The notes: a model not told the origin generated them from the sequence alone. Shown: positions 18,469 through 27,278, numbered from the stretch's first letter. The stretch is 64,000 nucleotides of DNA from Hyphomicrobiaceae bacterium (GCA_030655135.1 JAURWC010000084.1:62001-126000), one strand, 5' to 3'. Made by a program: numbers and translations.

Positions 18469-18981
18469 TTACGCAGCGTTGCGGGTTTCCGCAGGCTTTG
18501 CGCCGATATCGATCTTTTTTACCTTTGAATTGCGGGCGGCCGACTTCGGCATTGACAGCTGCAGCACGCCATCCTTGTAATCGGCAACGATTTTATCGGC
18601 GTCAATTTCGAACGGCAGCGTCATGATGCGCCTGAACGAACCAAAGCTGCGCTCCAGTTGGTGATAGGTTTCCTCGCCCTTATCGTTCTTGTCCGTTCTC
18701 TCTCTCTCCGCCTTCTTTTCTCCGGCGATGAGAAGTTGATCGCCTTGCATCGTAACGCTCACATCGTCTGCGGTGAGGCCTGGCAGCTCCGCCGTAATCT
18801 CGAGCGTCGCCTTTGTTTCGGACACGTTGATCCGCGGCGTAAAACCACCGCGGAGCCACAGCAGATCGGGCATTTTTAGATCATTCGTGAACCGGTCAAA
18901 GAGCTGATCTATCTCGTGGCGAAAATGCGAAACGCTCTCCGGCTGGTGCCAGAACGCCGGAAGTCTGGAGCGAAGATTCAT
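18469..18981 (-). CDS. Small heat-shock protein Hsp20 (alpha-crystallin family)
   Basis: The 170-residue protein has an N-terminal arm followed by the alpha-crystallin domain (about residues 48-150): INVSETKATLEITAELPG, GDQLLIAGEKK and ERSFGSFRRIMTLPFEID, then GVLQLSMPKSA. Hsp20 proteins hold unfolding proteins in an ATP-independent way. An FNR/FixK box lies 59 bases before the start, which suggests induction at low oxygen rather than by heat alone; no heat-shock hairpin was seen in the short leader. Confidence 0.93.
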   Translation of the reverse strand: MNLRSRLPAFWHQPESVSHFRHEIDQLFDRFTNDLKMPDLLWLRGGFTPRINVSETKATLEITAELPGLTADDVSVTMQGDQLLIAGEKKAERERTDKNDKGEETYHQLERSFGSFRRIMTLPFEIDADKIVADYKDGVLQLSMPKSAARNSKVKKIDIGAKPAETRNAA

Positions 18982-19040
18982 TGTCCTCTCCTTGGGTGAT
19001 TAAGCAGCCAGGAATATCCACCGAGCGGTAAGCGTCTGCT

Positions 19041-19054
19041 TTGACATCGATCAA
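19041..19054. promoter_or_regulatory. FNR/FixK box for hsp20
   Basis: TTGACATCGATCAA is a perfect consensus match lying 59 bases upstream of the minus-strand start at 18981. Confidence 0.75.
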
Positions 19055-19084
19055 AAGGCGACCTTCCAGAATTTGTCTGTGCTC

Positions 19085-19098
19085 TTGATCCTGGTCAA
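19085..19098. promoter_or_regulatory. FNR/FixK box for BON gene
   Basis: TTGATCCTGGTCAA ends 63 bases before ATG 19162. With 19041-19054 it forms a divergent pair. Confidence 0.75.
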
Positions 19099-19161
19099 AT
19101 CGGGCTTGTTTGCAGTGTGCGAGAAAGGATCAACATCAAATAAACGCCCAAGGAGCGCATC

Positions 19162-19806
19162 ATGACCGACAAATCCATCCGCCAAGACATCATCGACCAG
19201 CTCGATTTCGACCCGAGCATCAGTGCCGAGCATATCGGCGTGACCGTGCAAAACGGGATCGTCACACTCAGCGGACATGTTTCGACATTTGTCGAGAAGA
19301 TGACTGTCGAGCGGGCGGTCCGCGCGGTCCGCGGAGTTAAGGCTATCGCTCAGGAAATCGACGTCCGCTATCCGAACGATAAGAAGACCGCAGACGACCA
19401 GATTGCTGAACGCGCTCTCAAGGTGCTGTCGTGGTACGCGCGAGTGCCGGAGGGAGTTAAAGTCAGGGTCGAGCACGGCCGGGTTCAACTCAGCGGCCAG
19501 GTCGACTGGCAATATCAGAGAACAGCGGCGGAGCGAGCCGTCCGCGAGCTCAGCGGCGTCGTCTCCGTATCCAACCTCATCGAGCTTCACCAGAAGGTAG
19601 CTGCCCCCGACGTCCAGAAAAAGATCGAAGGCGCGCTTCAGCGCCACGCTGAAATCGAGGCGGAAGGCATCAAGGTCTCCGTCGCCGGCGGCAAGGTCAC
19701 GCTCGACGGCAGAGTTAATACACTTCAAGAGCGGATGATCGTCGAGAGCGCGGCGTGGTCGGCGCCCGGAGTTCATTCGGTGGTCGATCATTTGAAGGTC
19801 GCCTGA
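19162..19806 (+). CDS. Protein with three BON domains
   Basis: The 214-residue protein consists of three BON repeats at about residues 5-70, 77-145 and 148-214, each with a G-x-V-x-L-x-G-x-V core (NGIVTLSGHV, HGRVQLSGQV, GGKVTLDGRV). BON domains are thought to bind phospholipid or other surfaces and are common in stress-induced proteins such as OsmY. No signal peptide is seen, so this copy is probably cytoplasmic. ATG 19162 follows AAGGAG. A hairpin at 19827-19858 separates it from the next gene. Confidence 0.88.
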   Translation: MTDKSIRQDIIDQLDFDPSISAEHIGVTVQNGIVTLSGHVSTFVEKMTVERAVRAVRGVKAIAQEIDVRYPNDKKTADDQIAERALKVLSWYARVPEGVKVRVEHGRVQLSGQVDWQYQRTAAERAVRELSGVVSVSNLIELHQKVAAPDVQKKIEGALQRHAEIEAEGIKVSVAGGKVTLDGRVNTLQERMIVESAAWSAPGVHSVVDHLKVA

Positions 19807-19826
19807 CCCCCGCGGGCGGCCGCTTG

Positions 19827-19858
19827 AAGGCGGATACCTTCCCCCGGGCATCCGCCTT
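19827..19858 (+). terminator. Hairpin between the BON and phasin-like genes
   Basis: AAGGCGGAT pairs with ATCCGCCTT around a 14-base loop. It begins 20 bases after the BON-protein stop and may end or attenuate that transcript. Confidence 0.5.
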
Positions 19859-19886
19859 CCCACTCATTACAACGCGGAGAAAAATA

Positions 19887-20252
19887 ATGAATGTCCATGC
19901 GAGTACGGCAAAACGGCCGAGACACGTCCAGGAGAAGCTGGAACCCAGGGCTCCGGCGATTGAGGCAGGTAGCGCGCGCGACCTCATGCGTGACTGGGCG
20001 CATTTTCTGAATGAACGTTACCAGGATGACGTGAAGCTTGCCGGCGAGCTAACCCGTTGCAAGAGCCCTTTCGACTGGTGGATGACCGTCGGCCAATGGA
20101 GCGTACGCGCGGCGCGCGATTACAACTTGCAATTCGCGTCCTTCACCCGATCAGCCATTGAGTCCGGCAGGTACACCGTAGCCGAAGCCATCTCTCTTTT
20201 CGAAGCGATGCCGTATCGCGAAGAGGAACCGAAGAAGGGCGACGTATCATGA
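19887..20252 (+). CDS. Phasin-like protein
   Basis: The 121-residue helical protein has a central region (LAGELTRCKSPFDWWMTVGQ followed by WSVRAARDYN) that resembles phasin-type domains, in which helices with a conserved C-x-x-P-x-D/E pattern precede an amphipathic segment. Phasins coat polyhydroxyalkanoate granules; some family members have other roles. No granule genes are in the window, so the call is weak. Its stop overlaps the start of the CBS-BON gene (ATGA), so the two are co-translated. Confidence 0.5.
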   Translation: MNVHASTAKRPRHVQEKLEPRAPAIEAGSARDLMRDWAHFLNERYQDDVKLAGELTRCKSPFDWWMTVGQWSVRAARDYNLQFASFTRSAIESGRYTVAEAISLFEAMPYREEEPKKGDVS

Positions 20253-20959
20253 AAGTCAGAGAGGTCATGACTCCGCTTGCCGTTACGATACGTGCCGATG
20301 CTTCCGTGCTGGATGCCGCCAGCCTGATGGCGCGTCATCACATTAGCGGCCTTCCCGTCGTTGACGGAAACGAACGCCTAGTCGGTATGATCAGCGACTC
20401 CGATTTCCTGCACCGGGCCGAGCTCGGAACAGAAATCAAGCGATCCGGATGGGGCAATTTTGTCGCCGGCCCCGAGAAGCAAGCCGTCGAGTACGTGCAT
20501 TCGCACGGCCGGAAGATTTCGGAGTTGATGACGGAGTACCCCGTCACGGTCGCCGATACCGAGGAGCTTGATGTCGCGATCAAGCTCATGGAACAAAGGC
20601 AGCTGCGCCGCCTGCCGGTCATGGCGAACGGCAAGATCGTCGGCATCATCAGCCGTGCTAATCTTGTCCAGACCCTCGCTAGCATAGTCCGCGGGGCGCC
20701 GCAGACAGCCCTTTCCGATCAGCAGATCCGTGAGAAAGTTTTGGCGGAGCTTGCGAAGGTATCCTGGGCGTTTGAGCGATTTGTGAATGTCACCGTCAAA
20801 GACGGCATCGTCGATCTGTGGGGCTCTTACACCGTCTTTAAACAAGACGAAGCGGCCGTAACAGCGGCGGAAAACGTTCCAGGGGTCAAAGCCGTGAATA
20901 ACCATCTGTCGTGGGTGGACCCGCTCTCGGGCCTGATTGTGTACGCGCCAGCAGCGTGA
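20249..20959 (+). CDS. CBS-domain pair plus BON domain protein
   Basis: The 236-residue protein contains two CBS domains (about residues 1-60, MTPLAVTIRADASVLDAASL and HHISGLPVVDG; and 90-145, MTEYPVTVADTEELDVAIKL and LRRLPVMANGKIVGIISR) followed by a BON domain (about 155-225, DGIVDLWGSYTV). CBS pairs bind adenine nucleotides and act as energy sensors. The combination with BON is common in alphaproteobacterial stress clusters, but its target is unknown. It overlaps the upstream phasin-like gene by four bases. Confidence 0.9.
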   Translation: MKVREVMTPLAVTIRADASVLDAASLMARHHISGLPVVDGNERLVGMISDSDFLHRAELGTEIKRSGWGNFVAGPEKQAVEYVHSHGRKISELMTEYPVTVADTEELDVAIKLMEQRQLRRLPVMANGKIVGIISRANLVQTLASIVRGAPQTALSDQQIREKVLAELAKVSWAFERFVNVTVKDGIVDLWGSYTVFKQDEAAVTAAENVPGVKAVNNHLSWVDPLSGLIVYAPAA

Positions 20960-20966
20960 GGATGCT

Positions 20967-21368
20967 ATGTCTTCGATTGCGTCTAAGGCTTCGGTTCCGA
21001 CAGACCTTACTGCCGGCGCGTGGGTTGCGGATCTGCTTATGGGGCAGCCAACCTTGCGGATAGACAAGCCCCGTCTCACGATAAATAGCAACGGGGTCGT
21101 GTTTGGGAGTGGCGGCCTCAGCCATTTTATCGGTGCGGCCGAGATCGAAAACGACCAAATCAAACTCTCCATCCTGTCCGCGAAGGAGTATCTGTGCCCC
21201 ACCCCGATTGCAGACCAGGAAGAAGCTTTTATGCGGGCGCTCGGCGTTGCTCGCAGCTACGCTGTCGATGCCCAAAGGCTGTTACTCTTCGACGACGTCG
21301 GGACGACAGTCGCAAGTTTTGATCACCTTCCGCCTGAAACCCCCGGCCAGAGCTCCGCAGCGGCCTGA
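20967..21368 (+). CDS. META/HslJ-like domain protein
   Basis: The 133-residue protein starts at ATG 20967, seven bases after the CBS-BON gene. It contains features of the META (HslJ-type) domain: an early G-x-W segment, a beta-rich middle (PRLTINSNGVVFGSGGLSHF) and LLLFDDVGTTVASF near the end. There is no signal peptide, unlike HslJ, which is exported. The role is unknown; META proteins are linked with heat and envelope stress. Confidence 0.6.
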   Translation: MSSIASKASVPTDLTAGAWVADLLMGQPTLRIDKPRLTINSNGVVFGSGGLSHFIGAAEIENDQIKLSILSAKEYLCPTPIADQEEAFMRALGVARSYAVDAQRLLLFDDVGTTVASFDHLPPETPGQSSAAA

Positions 21369-21386
21369 GAAAGCTTCGAGGATGCC

Positions 21387-21677
21387 GTGAAAGAATTCGT
21401 CGGTGCCGTCACACTATTCCTTGGTTGTGCAGCACTCTCCCATGTCGGGTTGCTGACGCTCCCTCTTGAGGTGACCCAGCCAGACGATACCCATGCCGCT
21501 ATCCAGCTCATGTTTGAATTTTTCTTCACCGCCGCAAGAACGATAGGTTTGACGGGAGCGGGCGTTACTCTTCTCGCTGGTGCCGCCGCCCTGTTCGACA
21601 CGAAGGCAAGCGATTGGCCGCGCAAACTTCGAAAGCGCCACGCGAGCACGCCAGATCTGCAATTGCCTATAAGGTAG
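21387..21677 (+). CDS. Small membrane protein of unknown function
   Basis: The 96-residue frame begins at GTG 21387, 18 bases after the META-like gene. It has two hydrophobic segments (about residues 3-27 and 40-70; FFFTAARTIGLTGAGVTLLA) and a basic, polar tail. I recognise no family. Close spacing suggests that it is the last gene of the unit that starts with the phasin-like gene, and a terminator-like hairpin follows at 21764. Confidence 0.55.
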   Translation: MKEFVGAVTLFLGCAALSHVGLLTLPLEVTQPDDTHAAIQLMFEFFFTAARTIGLTGAGVTLLAGAAALFDTKASDWPRKLRKRHASTPDLQLPIR

Positions 21678-21763
21678 CAAGCGTGCGTTTGCAGGCGCGC
21701 AGCTCTGCAGCGAGTACGCTCGCCGCTTAAAGCTATCTAAGTATGGAATGATCGGATAAGAAT

Positions 21764-21788
21764 AACCCTCTTTACACGGGGTTTTTTT
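21764..21788 (+). terminator. Probable terminator before the FNR-like gene
   Basis: AACCC pairs with GGGTT across a 10-base loop and runs into seven T (21782-21788). The stem is short, but the T-run makes it a plausible terminator for the upstream unit. Confidence 0.5.
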
Positions 21789-21800
21789 GACGGCATTAGA

Positions 21801-22669
21801 TTGCAAAACAGAGGCATCCTCAGGACGCTCCCCTTAATTGGCTCAATGTCGCAAATGAGCTTCGATACCATCCTGGCCATTTCTCACTTTGCAGACCATG
21901 CCAAACATACGCTCTTAAATCAGCAGGGCGACACTGCGAGCCACCTCCTCGTGGTGACCGACGGGTGGATCAAGCTCTTCCGGCAGACTACCGGCGGCGA
22001 CGAGGCGGTAATGGCGGTGCTTACACGCGGGGACATATTCGGAGAAGCTGCGATCATCGCCGGCGCATCTTATCCCTTCGCGGCCGAGGCGGCTGAGCCG
22101 AGCCGCCTGATGAGAATACCTGGCGCGGTGTTGAGGCAGCTCGCGCGCGACAACCATGAAATCATGGCGCAGATCATGCGGATCATGTCACGCGAGCTCA
22201 AAAGTCCCAGATGGAAAACGAGCACCTCGCGCTTATGAGCGCGTCGCAGCGCGTTGGCTGCCTGCTTTTACAGATGTCCTCCGGTATGCTCGGCAAAGGC
22301 GGCACCTTTGCCTTTCCCTACGACAAGGCTCTCGCAGCCTCGCGCCTCACAATGAAGCCCGAAACCTTTTCACGTGCGCTTGCCCAACTCAAAGATGCGG
22401 GCGTTTCTGTCAAAGGACCGGAGGTAACGATGGAGAGCTTTGCCGCGCTCGTCGAATTCTGCTGCGGCGATTGCTCTGCGATGCCGGGAGAGTGCTGCGG
22501 CTCGCGTTCGTCGTGCGACAACAAATCTTGCTCGGCAAACATAACTTTGAAAAAACACCGATCCGCTAGTGCGAAAGAAAGAGCGGCACTTCGCACCGCT
22601 GCAGCAATGAGCGCGAAACACCGCCCAAGACGAACTCGCGAAGGCGAGAATGCCCGTAGGCTCCCATGA
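21801..22669 (+). pseudogene. FNR/CRP-family regulator split by a frameshift
   Basis: The first frame (21801-22238) holds a CRP-type sensor domain: HLLVVTDGWIKLFRQ, LTRGDIFGEAAIIAG and the dimer helix IMAQIMRIMSREL. The frame then turns to nonsense, while a second frame from about 22202 continues the protein: MENEHLALMSASQRVGCLLL, then a helix-turn-helix with KPETFSRALAQL. One missing base in the CCC run at 22206-22208 would explain the shift. The recognition helix has the FNR-type E-x-x-S-R, so the intact form should read the same boxes as FixK. The second frame ends in a cysteine-rich tail (seven Cys within 24 residues). That end overlaps the convergent usp gene by 104 bases. It could be a real pseudogene, a sequencing error or a recoded gene. 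Confidence 0.72.
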
Positions 22670-23408
22670 CCAGGAGATCTGCGCGAGCGCGGGCGACTTC
22701 GGCGCGTATCGTGCCCACCAGGGACAGCCCGCTTTGCGTCACATCATTTACCACGACCTCGATCCCGTGGCGTCTCAGCTGCCGGGCGATATCAGCGCCG
22801 GACAGCGGACCGGCCAGCTCGCGCTCATCTCCCACGCTCAGCAGTTCGACAGATTGGGCCGAACGCAGGAGCGGCAACGCATCGTTGATCGCCCGAGTTG
22901 CCGCAGCGCTGCCGTCCCAGGCCAGCACACATTTCCCGAGACGGAAACTGTCCCGGCCTTCAGGCACCACGATAACCGGACGTCCAGTGCTGTAGATCGC
23001 GGCATGGATAAGTCCACGATCAAGATCAATTGCGCTGGCCTCCGCGTCGAGAACGACAAGGTCGTGGACGCGGGCCTTTGCCTTGAAGGACTGGCGGAGG
23101 TCGGTGTAGTTGAGAAAGGGGCGCTCTACCGAGCAGGGCACGCCAGCAGCTTTCGATATCTGCAGCGCGTAATCCGTAATGTCAGCTGCCTTCGCTTCCC
23201 GGCGCTTCTGTTCCACGGTCACCAAATCGGAGATTGTGCGACTGACCGCGGCTTGCGCGACTTCAACCCGCATTGAGGCCGCCATGACCGTCAGATGGGC
23301 CTCAGCCTCCGCTGCGAAAGATAGCGCATAATCCAGGGCGGACGGGGTCTCCTCACTGCCGTCTTCGGTCAATGCGACCAGTATGTTTTTGATCCCTGCG
23401 ATCTTCAT
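22566..23408 (-). CDS. Universal stress protein, two Usp domains
   Basis: The 280-residue protein has two tandem Usp domains (about residues 1-150 and 155-280). The second shows the ATP-binding signature LLVMGAYGHSRLREFVLGGVSR; the first has a degenerate form. It follows the P-type ATPase gene by 10 bases on the same strand, yet an FNR/FixK box inside the end of that gene (23462-23475) is placed to give it its own promoter. Confidence 0.9.
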   Translation of the reverse strand: MKIAGIKNILVALTEDGSEETPSALDYALSFAAEAEAHLTVMAASMRVEVAQAAVSRTISDLVTVEQKRREAKAADITDYALQISKAAGVPCSVERPFLNYTDLRQSFKAKARVHDLVVLDAEASAIDLDRGLIHAAIYSTGRPVIVVPEGRDSFRLGKCVLAWDGSAAATRAINDALPLLRSAQSVELLSVGDERELAGPLSGADIARQLRRHGIEVVVNDVTQSGLSLVGTIRAEVARARADLLVMGAYGHSRLREFVLGGVSRSLLQRCEVPLFLSH

Positions 23409-23418
23409 GCGAACCTCC

Positions 23419-26022
23419 TTACCGACGGTGAGGAACTGTAAGCCCCGAAGCCGCGTGCCCCTTGATCCTTGTCAAAGGAAGAGCGGTCCGGGGAAAAAGA
23501 CTGTGCATCCAAAGCACTTTTACGGCCTCAAGTGTAAGTGTCAGGGTGACAAAGCCAATGAATGAGGCGGCCACGGCGTCCCAGCCGACCGGCCCAAAAT
23601 CAAACAGTGCCGATATCGCAGGAATAACCATCATCGCGGTCAGCGCCGCTCCTGCCAGCGTCAGGAGCACTATAAGCGGGGCGTTGCGAGTGCCGACTAT
23701 ATCAATAAGCGACGAACCGTAAGAGCGTCCAACGACGACAAGCGCCACGTTGCAGGCGACAGTTGCGATGAATGCCCAGCTTCGTACGGTGTCCTCCCCA
23801 TACCCGCTCGCGGTGGCGTAAACATATATTACAACGATGACCGCAAATGCAGCCAGACCTTGAATCACACTCCAGACGAGCATCGGCACAGTCAAAGTCG
23901 CTTCGCCAGACGCGCGAGGGTCGCGCAACATGATTTCCTTTTCTTCCTGTTCGGCCTCAAAGGCGATCGAGCATACCGGATCGATAATCATCTCTAGGAA
24001 CACTATGTGCAGCGGGCCCATAACCGGCGGCAAACCGAACAATAGAGGCATGAAGGCGACACCGGCGATCGGGACGTGCATCGCCACAACGTATCCCATA
24101 GCCTTGCGGATGTTGTCGAAGATGCGCCGGCCGAGACGGACTGCGCGGACGATCGAGGTAAAATCGTCATCTAGCAGGACGATCGACGCGGCCTCGCGAG
24201 CGACATCGGTGCCGCGTCCGCCCATCGCAATCCCGATATGCGCAGCCTTCAATGCCGGCGCGTCGTTGACGCCATCTCCAGTCATGGCAACGATGGCGCC
24301 CTGACGCTTAAGCTCCGTGACTATCCGTAGTTTTTGGTCTGGCCGGATTCGCGCGAACACCGAACTTGCAGCAACGCTCTTTTCAAAGTCCGGGCCGCTC
24401 AGCGCATCGAGCTCTGACCCTGTCAGCACTGTGGTCGCCTGCAAACCAGCTTGTGCTGCAATGGATCGTGCCGTTGCGGGGTGATCGCCTGTGATCATGA
24501 CGACCCGAATCCCAGCGCTCAGGCAGTCGGAAATTGCCTCTTTCACGAATGGGCGGAGCGGGTCCGCAAAACCGATCAGGCCGATGAAGTGAAGCGTCTG
24601 TCGTTCGAGAGGGGCGGCAGGATCAACAGGGCCGGTCCCGAGCCCGAGGCCAAGTACGCGCAGACCGCGAGCTGCCATTCCAGCAGCCTCTGTCAGAATA
24701 GCGGCTGCCTTATCCCCTTCCAACCCGCAGAGACGAACGACGCACTCGGGCGCGCCCTTCACGGCAAGACGCAAATCGTCGTCCGCCGCGTTGCGCCATA
24801 TTCTTCCCATCGCAGGAAGATCATCACGAAGCGCAAACAGATGGCCCGGCAAAGACGGCCACGACGCGTCGGGTTCGGGACGCAGATCGTAGATCGCCCG
24901 CTCCATCGGATCAAAAGTCTGCTCGCGGCTTGCCCGCGCGGCGATCTCGACGAGTTTTTTGAGCCCGTCTGGCAGGCCCGCTTCGCCGCGCGAAACAACG
25001 GCTTGTTCACAATTCGCAGAATGAAGTTCGGCAACGCGCATTCTGTTTTCCGTCAAGGTTCCCGTCTTGTCGGTACATAGCACCGTGGCGGAGCCAAGCG
25101 TCTCAATCACGGCAGCGCGTCTTGTCAGCACCCGCGACCGTGCGAGCCGCACGGCACCCATGACTGTGAAGACTGTCAAAATAAGCGGAAACTCTTCTGG
25201 CAGCATTGCCATCGCCATCGCGATTGCGCCAAGCACAGCTACGCTCCAGCTATGCCCCGACAGCCCATACATCAGCCCAGCAAGGATGCTGACCGCAACG
25301 CCAAGGCGGGCAAACAGCCAGACAAGCCGCTGCACTTCAGCGCGCAGCCTGGGCGGCTCGCGTTCTATCTTCTGAAGCGAAACGCCAATACGCCCCAGCT
25401 CGGTTTGCGAGCCGGTTGCGACGACTAGACCGGACGCCGCACCTCTGACAACCAGAGATCCAGAGTAAACGATGGCGGCTGACGTGCCGGCCACGCTGCC
25501 GAGGCGCTTTTGAACGGCGACCGACTCTCCGGAAAGAAGGGATTCATCGACTTCAAGCTCCGAGACGGAAATCAAAGAGATATCCGCAGGCACACGGTCA
25601 CCTTCGGCCACAAATACCAGATCGCCTTTAACGAGTTCGCGCCCGGGGATGCGGCGTTGAGCGCCATCCCGGACTACAAGCGCCCGCGGGCTGGCGAGAT
25701 CGTGGAGTGCCTCCACGGCGCGCTCGGTTCTGACCTCCTGGAAAATGGCAATGGCCAGCGACAAAGTAGCGAACGCCACCAGCAGCGTCGCCTCGCCTGG
25801 ATCGCCAAGAATAAGATAGAGCGCACCTGCTGCGAGAAGCAGCGCGAACATCGGTTCCCGAAGCGTGTCGCCAAGGATGCGCAGGAACGACCGATGTTCG
25901 CCACGCGGCAATTCGTTCGCACCATCGCGCAGAAGCCTGGCTTGCGCCTCACACTCAGACAGTCCGATAACCGGCTGGCCGGGCATCGGATCTAACTCGG
26001 TCGACAGAGCTGCGCTTTGCAT
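23419..26022 (-). CDS. P2-type cation-transporting ATPase
   Basis: The 867-residue ATPase starts at ATG 26022, supported by AAAGGA nine bases upstream; a longer frame to 26085 would overlap the previous gene. It shows the N-terminal cation-ATPase domain (LSECEAQARLLRDGANELP), actuator motif DESLLSGES, a membrane motif PEEFPLILTVF in place of the usual PEGLP, phosphorylation site DKTGTLTENRM and the hinge MTGDGVNDAPALKAA. The layout matches Ca2+/Mn2+ or other P2 pumps, but the substrate cannot be told, and PEEFP sets it apart from classical Ca2+ pumps. It follows a VIT-type metal transporter gene. Confidence 0.9.
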   Translation of the reverse strand: MQSAALSTELDPMPGQPVIGLSECEAQARLLRDGANELPRGEHRSFLRILGDTLREPMFALLLAAGALYLILGDPGEATLLVAFATLSLAIAIFQEVRTERAVEALHDLASPRALVVRDGAQRRIPGRELVKGDLVFVAEGDRVPADISLISVSELEVDESLLSGESVAVQKRLGSVAGTSAAIVYSGSLVVRGAASGLVVATGSQTELGRIGVSLQKIEREPPRLRAEVQRLVWLFARLGVAVSILAGLMYGLSGHSWSVAVLGAIAMAMAMLPEEFPLILTVFTVMGAVRLARSRVLTRRAAVIETLGSATVLCTDKTGTLTENRMRVAELHSANCEQAVVSRGEAGLPDGLKKLVEIAARASREQTFDPMERAIYDLRPEPDASWPSLPGHLFALRDDLPAMGRIWRNAADDDLRLAVKGAPECVVRLCGLEGDKAAAILTEAAGMAARGLRVLGLGLGTGPVDPAAPLERQTLHFIGLIGFADPLRPFVKEAISDCLSAGIRVVMITGDHPATARSIAAQAGLQATTVLTGSELDALSGPDFEKSVAASSVFARIRPDQKLRIVTELKRQGAIVAMTGDGVNDAPALKAAHIGIAMGGRGTDVAREAASIVLLDDDFTSIVRAVRLGRRIFDNIRKAMGYVVAMHVPIAGVAFMPLLFGLPPVMGPLHIVFLEMIIDPVCSIAFEAEQEEKEIMLRDPRASGEATLTVPMLVWSVIQGLAAFAVIVVIYVYATASGYGEDTVRSWAFIATVACNVALVVVGRSYGSSLIDIVGTRNAPLIVLLTLAGAALTAMMVIPAISALFDFGPVGWDAVAASFIGFVTLTLTLEAVKVLWMHSLFPRTALPLTRIKGHAASGLTVPHRR
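23462..23475. promoter_or_regulatory. FNR/FixK box inside the ATPase gene, before usp
   Basis: TTGATCCTTGTCAA lies in the last codons of the ATPase gene and 53 bases before the minus-strand usp start at 23408. Sequence and spacing match the other boxes, so an internal promoter is likely. Confidence 0.7.
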
Positions 26023-26056
26023 AAGCTGGTCCTTTGCGATGGTCACAGTCGCCCGG

Positions 26057-26746
26057 TCAGAGCTGAGCGCCTGCGAGCCTTCCAATGATCGCAGTGAACC
26101 CCATCGCTGCCGCTCCCCAAAAGGCGACTCTGAGCGCAGCGCGTACGATCCGGGCTCCGCCGGTGTAGGCGCCGAGCGCCCCCAAAATCGCCAACAGAAT
26201 GATCGAGCCGACTGAAACGAAAACGATCACGCTATCCTGAGTGGCAGTGAGCGCCAGTCCGACAGGCGCCGAAGCGCCGGCTACGAAAGCAAACGCCGAG
26301 GTAGACGCCGCTAAAAGCGGGCGGGCGGTGGTGAGATCTGAAATCCCGAGTTCTTCCCTTGCATGAGTACCAAGCGCATCGTGCGCCATAAGCTGCAGCG
26401 CGACCGAGCGGGCTGTTGCCGGCTCCACGCCACGGTCGATGTAGATCTGGGTCAGCTCCTGCTCCTCAGCCGGCAGGCTGTCGCGCAGTTCGGCTGTTTC
26501 CCGGGCAATGTCAGCTTGCTCCGCATCAGCTTGCGACTGCACCGACACATATTCCCCTGCCGCCATCGACATGGCGCCGGCTACCATGCCGGCAACTCCC
26601 GCAAGAAGGATTGCCGGTCTGGGCGAGGCTGCTCCAGCTACCCCCATCATCAGGCTCGCGGTCGATATGATCCCGTCATTCGCGCCAAGAACGGCCGCAC
26701 GAAGCCAGCCGATACGGTGGATGAGATGCGTCTCGCTGTGCGACAT
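26057..26746 (-). CDS. VIT/CCC1-family metal transporter
   Basis: This 229-residue membrane protein starts MSHSETHLIHRIGWLRAAVL and has GANDGIISTASLMMGVAGA, the first-helix motif of the VIT1/CCC1 iron and manganese transporters. A cytoplasmic loop of about 60 acidic residues and three further helices follow. It probably exports or stores Fe2+ or Mn2+. It lies 34 bases upstream of the P-type ATPase start and 2 bases after the preceding small gene, so 27117-22566 may be one transcript with an internal promoter. Confidence 0.88.
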   Translation of the reverse strand: MSHSETHLIHRIGWLRAAVLGANDGIISTASLMMGVAGAASPRPAILLAGVAGMVAGAMSMAAGEYVSVQSQADAEQADIARETAELRDSLPAEEQELTQIYIDRGVEPATARSVALQLMAHDALGTHAREELGISDLTTARPLLAASTSAFAFVAGASAPVGLALTATQDSVIVFVSVGSIILLAILGALGAYTGGARIVRAALRVAFWGAAAMGFTAIIGRLAGAQL

Positions 26747-26748
26747 GG

Positions 26749-27117
26749 CTAAAGGGCTTGCACAGATGCGACGCGGAAGCAGCGCAGGGCCTCATCTTGC
26801 TCAGTGAAGGATACATATTCGCCGGGCGCGAAGCGGTGATTACCGAGTTTAAATCCCACTTCGTCATCGTCGCTGCGGCCGGGATCGTAATCAAAGACCC
26901 AGGAGCCGCCCGGCCTATGCATTAGTCTGCCATGTTGCGATGCCTCTCCCGCCCAGAAGCGCGTGACGCGGCAATGGCCACGTTCTGCGCGCCATTCGGC
27001 CGGCAACAAGCGACCTTCCGGATCAAGCGGCGCGACAAACTCGTATCCATGGGATTTGCTGCCCTCCGGAAAATGCGGGTCTCCGGCCAGCTCCAGGCGA
27101 ATGCGTTTCAGCGTCAT
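26749..27117 (-). CDS. Conserved protein of unknown function
   Basis: The 122-residue soluble protein contains DPHFPEGSKSHGYEFVAPLD, CRVTRFWAGEASQHGRLMHR and YVSFTEQDEALRCFRVASVQ. I know no named domain for it, although it looks like a conserved beta-rich protein and not a chance frame. It is the first gene of a minus-strand unit (this gene, VIT transporter, ATPase) and has an FNR/FixK box 53 bases upstream. Confidence 0.65.
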   Translation of the reverse strand: MTLKRIRLELAGDPHFPEGSKSHGYEFVAPLDPEGRLLPAEWRAERGHCRVTRFWAGEASQHGRLMHRPGGSWVFDYDPGRSDDDEVGFKLGNHRFAPGEYVSFTEQDEALRCFRVASVQAL

Positions 27118-27170
27118 TGCGTTTCTCCTATTTCATAGCCAGAGGATAACGGGCCGAACTGCCTGTGCAC

Positions 27171-27184
27171 TTGATCTCGGTCAA
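27171..27184. promoter_or_regulatory. FNR/FixK box for the minus-strand unit
   Basis: TTGATCTCGGTCAA lies 53 bases upstream of the start at 27117. It is a perfect consensus match in a divergent region. Confidence 0.75.
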
Positions 27185-27264
27185 GATTTGCAATCGATAC
27201 GGCGCGCTTCACCACCGTTTAACAACGCCGCGCGCGCACAGGCCTGTCAGGCATTCCAGTGATA

Positions 27265-27278
27265 TTGATGCGGATCAA
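27265..27278. promoter_or_regulatory. FNR/FixK box for the amphi-Trp operon
   Basis: TTGATGCGGATCAA ends 80 bases before ATG 27359. The spacing is somewhat longer than at the other boxes. Confidence 0.72.
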
